Source of the DNA: Reyranella sp. | Lineage (GTDB): Bacteria; Pseudomonadota; Alphaproteobacteria; Reyranellales; Reyranellaceae | Length of the DNA stretch: 10,132 nucleotides | NCBI GenBank assembly: GCA_004296815.1 | Contig: SCVT01000507.1 | Span: 1-10,132 of the forward strand | Direction: 5' to 3' | In this document: in pieces, positions 5,714-10,132 of the stretch | Position numbering within the stretch: the first letter of the stretch is position 1 | Layout: each line of letters begins with the position of its first letter | The notes under the pieces: model-generated | The model's input: the letters and a program-made list of their open reading frames with translations, nothing else | Told to the model about the DNA's origin: nothing | Database searches by the model: none | Position numbers and translations under genes: made by a program

Positions 5714-6618
5714 ACCGTGCCGGCGACGTTGGTGATCGGCACGCCGACCGAGTTGCCGTACTCCGTCCACGAGCCGTCGTAGTTCTTCACGTCGTAGCCC
5801 AGGATCTTGACCAGCGCGAACCAGGTGTGGCTCGACCGCTCGCCGATGCGGCAGTAGGTGATGACCGGCGTCGAGCCGTCGATGCCCTTGGCGGCGTAGA
5901 GCGCCTTGAGCTCGGCGGCGGGCTTGAAGGTGCCGTCGGCCGCGACGGCCTCGCCCCACGGCACGTTGACCGCGCCCGGCACGTGGCCCGCGCGGATGGC
6001 GAGCTCCTGGATGCCGGCCGGCGCGATCACCTTGCCGTTGAACTCGTCGGGCGAGCGGATGTCGACCAGCTTGGTGTTCGACTTCTTCTCGGCCGAGGCC
6101 AGCACGTCGGTGAGACGCGCGCGCAGCTTCGGGTTGGCGTCGGCGAGCGTGACGTTGCCCGGCTTTGCGGTCGCGACCTGCGTGGAGAGCTCGCGCTTCT
6201 CGGCCTCCCACTTCTTGCGGCCGCCGTCGAGCAGCTTCACGTTCTTCACGCCGTAGATGTCGAGCACCCAGGCGCCCCATGCGGCGAACCAGTTGTTGGT
6301 GTCGCCATAGAGCACGACGGTGCTGTCCTGGTTGACGCCGGCGTTGCGCAGCAGCTTCTCGAGATTGTCCTTCGAGACGATGTCGCGGCGCACCGGATCG
6401 GCGAGATCGGTATGCCACACGAAGTTGGTGGCGCCCGGCACGTGACCGCGCTCGAACACGCCCGGATTGACGCTGACCTCGATCACCCGGACCTTCGGGT
6501 CCTTGAGGTTCTTCTCCAGCCACTCTGTGCTGACCAGGGCATCGGACGCCTGGGCGCCCCAGCCCACGATCGCGGTGGCGACGGCCGCAGCGGCGGCCAG
6601 TACGCGTGAAAACTTCAT
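5698..6618 (-). CDS. Exported tandem rhodanese (thiosulfate sulfurtransferase)
   Basis: A 306-residue precursor. Residues 1-25 look like a Sec signal peptide: KFSR, a hydrophobic Ala/Val core, then cleavage after AQA, so the enzyme should act in the periplasm. Two rhodanese domains follow. The first (about 27-145) has an inactive loop, YGDTNNWFAAW, with Asp106 in place of the catalytic Cys, plus VPGATNFVW. The second (about 180-300) has the active loop YCRIGERSSHTW with Cys256, preceded by GHVPGAVNVPW. The CRxGxx loop is that of thiosulfate sulfurtransferases rather than the CGxG type of mercaptopyruvate enzymes. It should move sulfane sulfur from thiosulfate to a thiol acceptor. A strong AAGGAGG (6625-6631) lies 6 bases before the ATG. 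It is the first gene of a likely operon with the YeeE-type permease. Confidence 0.94.
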   Translation of the reverse strand: MKFSRVLAAAAAVATAIVGWGAQASDALVSTEWLEKNLKDPKVRVIEVSVNPGVFERGHVPGATNFVWHTDLADPVRRDIVSKDNLEKLLRNAGVNQDSTVVLYGDTNNWFAAWGAWVLDIYGVKNVKLLDGGRKKWEAEKRELSTQVATAKPGNVTLADANPKLRARLTDVLASAEKKSNTKLVDIRSPDEFNGKVIAPAGIQELAIRAGHVPGAVNVPWGEAVAADGTFKPAAELKALYAAKGIDGSTPVITYCRIGERSSHTWFALVKILGYDVKNYDGSWTEYGNSVGVPITNVAGTVWTGK

Positions 6619-6716
6619 GTCTCTCCTCCTTCCCCTTTTAGGGAGTGAAGCCGACGCTATGGCCGCGCTGTTGCAGCGGCAATGAAACGCACAACCAATT
6701 AGATCATCCGCCGTAG

Positions 6717-6749
6717 AAAATTTTGCTCCGGCCTGGTCACCACTGGCCG
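6717..6749 (-). terminator. Weak terminator-like hairpin at the end of the sulfatase gene
   Basis: CGGCC/GGCCG and TGGT/ACCA pair into one stem with a 2-base bulge (bases 6729-6749), spanning the sulfatase stop codon. On the minus strand it is followed after eight bases by TTTT (6720-6717). The spacing to the T-run is long and the loop is tight, so termination may be partial. The AAAATTTT patch at 6717-6724 is notably A+T-rich for this DNA and could instead serve the rhodanese promoter. Confidence 0.3.
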
Positions 6750-8302
6750 AAGAAGACGCCGGCCTTCTTGTGGGTGGCGGTGCGCTGGGCGACGTAGGCG
6801 TCGTCGACGGTCACGCGGGTCTTGCGGAGACGCAGCCACGCACCCAACCGACGCTCCATGTCGGCGATCACATCGGCATAGTCGCCGCTGGCGCCGAGGT
6901 CGCGGCGCTCCCTGGGGTCGTTCTCGAGGTCGAACAGCATCGGCCGGTAGTCCTGCCACCATACGTATTTCCAGCGGTCGGTACGGACCATGATGGCGCG
7001 GCACTCACCGGGCTTGCGGCCGAGGATCTTGCGCGCCTCGCGGAAGGAATAGTCGAGTTCGGAGAAGACCGCGTCGCGCCAGGTGTCGAGATGGATCTTG
7101 CGCGTGAGCGGCACGAGCGAGCGGCCCTCGACCAGGTGATCGTGCGGCGGCAGGCCGAGCGCCTGCAGGATGGTCGGCACGACATCGACCGCCTCGACGA
7201 AGCGCTGGTCAACCGTGCCGCGCGTCAGGTCGGCCTCGGGGTCGGGATCGACCACGATGAAGGGCACGCGCAACGCCTCCTCGAAGAACATTTCCTTCTC
7301 GCCAAGCCAATGGTCGCCCAGGAAGTCGCCATGATCGGAGGTGAAGAAGATCATCGTGTCGTCGAGGCGGCCGCTGGCCTTCATGTGCGCGAAGAGACGG
7401 CCGAGCCAATCGTCGAGCTGCTTGATCAGGCCCATGTAGGCCGGCCGCACGATGCCCGGCGCCTCGGGCCGCGAGAAGGAGATCGCCTCCTCGTGCTCGC
7501 GGTAGGCGGCCAGCACGGGATGCTCGTTCACCCGCTCCTGCTCGTCACGGTTCAGCGGCAGCGTGTCGGCGGCGCCGTACATGTTGTGATAGGGCGCCGG
7601 CGCCATGTAGGGCCAGTGCGGCTTCACGTAGGAGAGATGCAGGCACCAGGGCTTCTCGCCCATCTCGTCCATGAAGCGCATCGCCTCGCGCGTCATGTAG
7701 GCGGTCTCGGAATGCTCCTCCTTCACGCGTGCCGGCAGGTGGACGTTGCGCATGTGCCAGCCGGACAGTGCGGTGCCGTCAGGGCCGTCGGCGGCGATGA
7801 CATAGTCGGTCCACGGATCGTCGGAGTTGTAGCCTTGCGCGCGGAGATAGTCGGGATAGCCGCTCTCCTTGCCCGGCGGGTGGTGGCCATCGTAGCGGTC
7901 GACCTCCTCGAAGCGGCCGGCACGCAGCAGCGCGTCGAGTGCCGAGCCGCCCTCGATGCCGAAGCGCTCCAGCCCCTCGAGATCGGGCATCATGTGGGTC
8001 TTGCCGGCCAGCGCCACCTTGATGCCGGCGGGCGTCAGGAATTCGCCCAGCGTCTTTTCGCGCAAGGAGAGCGGCACGCGGTTCCAGGTCGCGCCGTGGG
8101 AGAACATGTAGCGGCCGGTGTAGTAGCTCATGCGGCTGGGACCGCAGACTCCGGACTGCACATAGGCGCGCGGGAAGCGCACGCCGCGGGCGGCCAGCGC
8201 ATCGATGTGCGGCGTCTCGAGATGCGGGTGGCCGGCGCAGGACAGGTGATCGGCGCGCAGCTGATCGCACATGATGAACAGGACGTTCTTTACCTTGCCC
8301 AC
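6737..8302 (-). CDS. Cys-type sulfatase / phosphonate monoester hydrolase family enzyme
   Basis: A 521-residue alkaline-phosphatase-superfamily hydrolase with no signal peptide, hence cytoplasmic. The formylglycine motif is CGPSR (Cys53 to Arg57) followed by MSYYTGR; Cys53 must be oxidised by a formylglycine-generating enzyme, which is not encoded here. Likely metal ligands are Asp13 (CDQLRAD), Asp323 and His324 (FTSDHGD). Other active-site candidates are Lys101 and His103 (AGKTHM), His229 (VKPHW) and Lys336. Length, APYHNMY and the C-terminal MLFDLENDPRERRDL resemble phosphonate monoester hydrolases and choline-sulfatase-like enzymes. The Lys/His pair favours sulfate esters. The substrate is unknown. 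The start is GTG at 8302, with GAGG 4 bases upstream; the text after it, KVKNVLFIMCDQ, is the expected first strand. It is divergent from the DUF924 gene across 45 bases. Confidence 0.92.
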   Translation of the reverse strand: MGKVKNVLFIMCDQLRADHLSCAGHPHLETPHIDALAARGVRFPRAYVQSGVCGPSRMSYYTGRYMFSHGATWNRVPLSLREKTLGEFLTPAGIKVALAGKTHMMPDLEGLERFGIEGGSALDALLRAGRFEEVDRYDGHHPPGKESGYPDYLRAQGYNSDDPWTDYVIAADGPDGTALSGWHMRNVHLPARVKEEHSETAYMTREAMRFMDEMGEKPWCLHLSYVKPHWPYMAPAPYHNMYGAADTLPLNRDEQERVNEHPVLAAYREHEEAISFSRPEAPGIVRPAYMGLIKQLDDWLGRLFAHMKASGRLDDTMIFFTSDHGDFLGDHWLGEKEMFFEEALRVPFIVVDPDPEADLTRGTVDQRFVEAVDVVPTILQALGLPPHDHLVEGRSLVPLTRKIHLDTWRDAVFSELDYSFREARKILGRKPGECRAIMVRTDRWKYVWWQDYRPMLFDLENDPRERRDLGASGDYADVIADMERRLGAWLRLRKTRVTVDDAYVAQRTATHKKAGVFFGQW

Positions 8303-8347
8303 GATTCCTCGCTCGCCCTTTGCGTTTCCCGTGCCTATCTAAGCCGC
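8303..8347. promoter_or_regulatory. Short divergent promoter region, sulfatase/DUF924
   Basis: Only 45 bases separate the two start codons, so the promoters must overlap each other or the coding sequences. TATCTA at 8336-8341 is -10-like for the plus strand and ends 6 bases before the DUF924 ATG. No Shine-Dalgarno sequence lies between them, consistent with a leaderless mRNA. No matching -35 box is evident. Confidence 0.4.
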
Positions 8348-8935
8348 ATGACCGACACGACGTCCATCTCCCCGGGCATCCGGGACATCCTCGATTTCTG
8401 GTTCCTGCCGAAGGACCATCCCGACCACGGCAAGGTCCGCGACCTCTGGTGGGGCAGCACGCCGGAGCTGGACACCGAGATCCGCACGCGGTTCGGCGGC
8501 CTGTTCGACCGCGCCGTGACCGGCCAACTGGACGGCTGGCGCGAGACCGCCGATGGCGCCCTGGCCCTCATCCTGCTGTGCGACCAGTTCTCCCGGAACA
8601 TGCACCGCAAATCGCCGCGCGCCTTCTCGGGCGACGGCAAGGCGATCGAGACGGCGCGCCTTGCGCTCGCACGCGGCTATCCCATCGCCTACCCGCCGGC
8701 GATGCGGACCTTCTTCTACATGCCCTTCCAGCACAGCGAGCAGCTCGCCGACCAGGAACTGTGCTGCGCGCTGTTCGCGAGTCTGGGCAATCCCGACTAC
8801 GACAAGTACGCCGTCGACCATCGCGACATCGTCGCCCGCTTCGGCCGCTTCCCGCACCGCAACGAGGTGCTGGGCCGGGAGTCGACGGCGCAGGAGATCG
8901 AGTACCTGAAGACCGCGAACCGCTTCGGGCAGTAG
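8348..8935 (+). CDS. DUF924 family protein
   Basis: A 195-residue soluble protein of the DUF924 family (COG3803), whose biochemical role is not established and whose fold is helical and TPR-like. Family signatures are ILDFWFLPKDHPDHGKVRDLWW (split here as residues 14-22 and 24-35), LILLCDQFSRNMHRKSPRAF (74-93), TFFYMPFQHSEQLADQE (121-137), and the diagnostic C-terminal RFGRFPHRNEVLGRESTAQE (164-183). The reading frame stays open far upstream through the antisense of the sulfatase gene, but homology begins just after the ATG at 8348, which is the only in-frame ATG nearby. No ribosome site precedes it; a TATCTA element lies 6 bases upstream, so translation may be leaderless. Its stop is 3 bases from that of the convergent macrodomain gene. 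Confidence 0.93.
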   Translation: MTDTTSISPGIRDILDFWFLPKDHPDHGKVRDLWWGSTPELDTEIRTRFGGLFDRAVTGQLDGWRETADGALALILLCDQFSRNMHRKSPRAFSGDGKAIETARLALARGYPIAYPPAMRTFFYMPFQHSEQLADQELCCALFASLGNPDYDKYAVDHRDIVARFGRFPHRNEVLGRESTAQEIEYLKTANRFGQ

Positions 8936-8938
8936 CGG

Positions 8939-9430
8939 CTAGCCGATCAGCTCGCGATAGATGTCGGCCGTGTCCTTGTCGAAGCAGCAGAAGGTCACGC
9001 GCTCGATCATGCCGATCATGCGGACCTCATGGACGGCGATCTCCGCCGCCTCCTGCTTCGGGTAGCCGAAGATGCCCGTCGAGATGGCGGGAAAGGCGAT
9101 ACTCTGCAGCCCGTGGACGACCGCCAACGCCAGACTGTTGCGATAGCAATCCGCGAGCAGCTTCGGCTCACCCTGCTTGCCGCCATGCCACACCGGGCCG
9201 ACCGTATGGATGACGTGGCGCGCCTTCAGGCGATAGCCGGCAGTGATCCTGGCCTGGCCGGTCGGGCAGCCGCCCAAGGTGCGGCACTCGGCGAGGAGTT
9301 CGGGTCCGGCGGCGCGATGGATGGCGCCATCGACACCGCCGCCACCCAGCAGGGTTTCGTTGGCGGCATTGACGATGGCATCGACGTCGAGGCGCGTGAT
9401 GTCGCCTTCAACGACCTCGATGCGGCTCAT
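8939..9430 (-). CDS. ymdB: Macrodomain protein, O-acetyl-ADP-ribose deacetylase type
   Basis: A single macrodomain of 163 residues, close to E. coli YmdB in motif order. Landmarks are [20 protein letters not shown] (residues 6-25, with Asn24 matching the catalytic-region Asn), [15 protein letters not shown] (29-43, with Asp34 matching the catalytic Asp), [21 protein letters not shown] (70-81) and [13 protein letters not shown] (112-124). Such enzymes remove acetyl from O-acetyl-ADP-ribose and can reverse mono-ADP-ribosylation; E. coli YmdB is also reported to modulate RNase III. It acts in the cytoplasm. The ATG follows the stop of the upstream murein peptidase gene after one base (TAA-A-ATG) and has no Shine-Dalgarno sequence of its own, so translation is probably coupled. 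The family is certain. Equivalence to YmdB in every function is inferred. Confidence 0.95.
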   Translation of the reverse strand: MSRIEVVEGDITRLDVDAIVNAANETLLGGGGVDGAIHRAAGPELLAECRTLGGCPTGQARITAGYRLKARHVIHTVGPVWHGGKQGEPKLLADCYRNSLALAVVHGLQSIAFPAISTGIFGYPKQEAAEIAVHEVRMIGMIERVTFCCFDKDTADIYRELIG

Positions 9431-9431
9431 T

Positions 9432-10132
9432 TTACCAGTAACGAACGGGACCGGTGTCGAGATGGACGAAGCCGGACCGCGGATAGAAGCCGACGCCGCC
9501 CATGTTCAGCGAGCGCGCGGCCTGGCGGATCCTGAACACCGGCACACCGGGGAAGCGGATGTCCATGGCGTTGCCGTTCATGTGCTGGCTGTCGCGTGCG
9601 ACGCCGCGGCTGACGCTGGCCAGCCAGGCATTGGTCGAAGCCGAGCGGAACGAGGACAGGACCTCGATCGGGCCGGCATAGCCCGAGATGCGCGCGGTGT
9701 GCCACAGCACGTCGAACAGCAGTGGATCCATTTCCGTCTGCGTGTTGTCACGGGAGTCGCGCAGGAAGAAGTTCAGCTTGTCGAGCGCAGCGCGATAGTA
9801 GGCGCCGTTCGACCAGTAGGTGACCGTGAGCTCTTCCTTGGTGTTGAAGTTGATCAGGGTCAGGCTGCGCGGGCTTGTCGTGTCGAGCTCCGGTGTCGGC
9901 AGCGGCGCCGACGGGGCGAAGCCGCCATAGCGCGCGGCACGAAGCTGCTCGGGCGTCGTCTTCTTCTGCTGGGCCGTGGTGCCACGCACGACATTGGTCT
10001 GCGCCGGCTTCTGGCTGGTGGCGGTCTTCTGGACGCTTGTGCTCTTGGCGGGTGCCGGCGCCTTGGCGCCGGCCGGAGTGGACGAGGTCCCGCGAACAAC
10101 TTCAGGGGTGGTCTGTGCGGACGCTGTACCGG
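9432..10132 (-). CDS. DUF882 / peptidase M15-type murein hydrolase (YcbK/MepK-like), 5' end missing
   Basis: The frame is open to the right edge, so the start lies outside the window; 232 residues are visible. The first part is a low-complexity Ala/Pro/Thr/Lys linker with two copies of VVRGT and two of TTPE. The C-terminal domain has the zinc-peptidase pattern of DUF882/M15 proteins: [30 protein letters not shown] (HxxGxAxD), [14 protein letters not shown] and [12 protein letters not shown] (HxD). These provide the His, Asp and His zinc ligands. E. coli MepK of this family cuts 3-3 peptidoglycan crosslinks, so a periplasmic cell-wall role is expected. The missing N-terminus probably holds a signal peptide. 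A GTG at 9989 could be mistaken for the start, but the linker continues upstream without a break. Confidence 0.88.
   Translation of the reverse strand, partial: GTASAQTTPEVVRGTSSTPAGAKAPAPAKSTSVQKTATSQKPAQTNVVRGTTAQQKKTTPEQLRAARYGGFAPSAPLPTPELDTTSPRSLTLINFNTKEELTVTYWSNGAYYRAALDKLNFFLRDSRDNTQTEMDPLLFDVLWHTARISGYAGPIEVLSSFRSASTNAWLASVSRGVARDSQHMNGNAMDIRFPGVPVFRIRQAARSLNMGGVGFYPRSGFVHLDTGPVRYW
10054..10073. repeat. 9-2-9 inverted repeat in the DUF882 linker
   Basis: GCCGGCGCC and GGCGCCGGC are exact reverse complements around TT. It lies in codons for the Ala/Pro/Lys-rich linker, where G+C-rich codons make such symmetry easier by chance. It could form a stable hairpin in the mRNA. Confidence 0.4.

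Noticed and set aside
5714..6523. Upstream extension of the YeeE-type permease frame by about 270 codons
   Set aside because: It lies on the same strand as the rhodanese gene in another frame, is rich in Arg and Gly, and has no recognisable domain. The rhodanese frame is clearly the coding one.
6770..8935. A very long plus-strand open frame (about 720 codons) that ends in the DUF924 gene
   Set aside because: Everything before 8348 is the antisense of a clear sulfatase gene and has shadow-like His/Arg/Val-rich composition. DUF924 homology starts just after 8348. High G+C keeps antisense frames open.
1..10132. A defence island, prophage, integron, insertion sequence, CRISPR array or biosynthetic cluster
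   Set aside because: No matching genes, terminal repeats, arrays or composition shifts were seen. All but one complete gene belong to recognisable families with similar codon use.

Overview
The window is a compact, chromosome-like stretch of G+C-rich DNA (by eye roughly two thirds G+C, with strong G/C preference at third codon positions). It is most likely from an alphaproteobacterium, for example a Rhodospirillales- or Hyphomicrobiales-like soil or water bacterium. This rests on base composition and on the gene set: a membrane-bound class III cyclase, a DUF882/M15-type murein peptidase, DUF924, and a tandem rhodanese beside a YeeE-type permease. The lineage is an inference. I see no tRNA, rRNA, CRISPR array, transposase, phage gene or attachment site.

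Layout from left to right. (1) 1-1182, minus strand: the start of a VOC-fold (glyoxalase-like) gene cut by the window edge, preceded by a tandem-domain universal stress protein with a perfect 24-bp palindrome upstream. (2) 1225-3119, minus strand: a six-helix membrane class III nucleotide cyclase followed after 8 bases by ybaK (Cys-tRNA(Pro) deacylase), with a hairpin after ybaK. (3) 3120-3359: a divergent control region with a 9-3-9 inverted repeat. (4) 3360-3665, plus strand: a 101-residue helical protein I do not recognise. It runs into the hydrolase gene on the other strand so that both stop codons lie in one CTAG. (5) 3662-6618, minus strand: a probable sulfur operon of exported tandem rhodanese, YeeE/TsuA-type permease and alpha/beta hydrolase. 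(6) 6737-8302, minus strand: a cytoplasmic Cys-type sulfatase with a CGPSR formylglycine motif. (7) 8348-8935, plus strand: a DUF924 protein, divergent from the sulfatase across only 45 bases and possibly leaderless. (8) 8939-10132, minus strand: a DUF882 murein peptidase (N-terminus off the edge) followed after one base by a YmdB-type macrodomain protein.

How the parts may work together. The clearest functional unit is sulfur handling. The exported rhodanese and the YeeE permease are translationally linked and probably collect thiosulfate or sulfane sulfur in the periplasm and pass it inward. The neighbouring sulfatase may release sulfate from organic esters, but it has its own upstream gap and possible terminator, so shared control is unproven. 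The cyclase-ybaK and peptidase-macrodomain pairs look co-transcribed, although no functional link is established. Nothing here is clearly a new defence or mobile system. The best leads are the two perfect palindromes in control regions, the unknown 101-residue protein, the rhodanese/YeeE overlap, the tight DUF882-macrodomain coupling and the possibly leaderless DUF924 gene.
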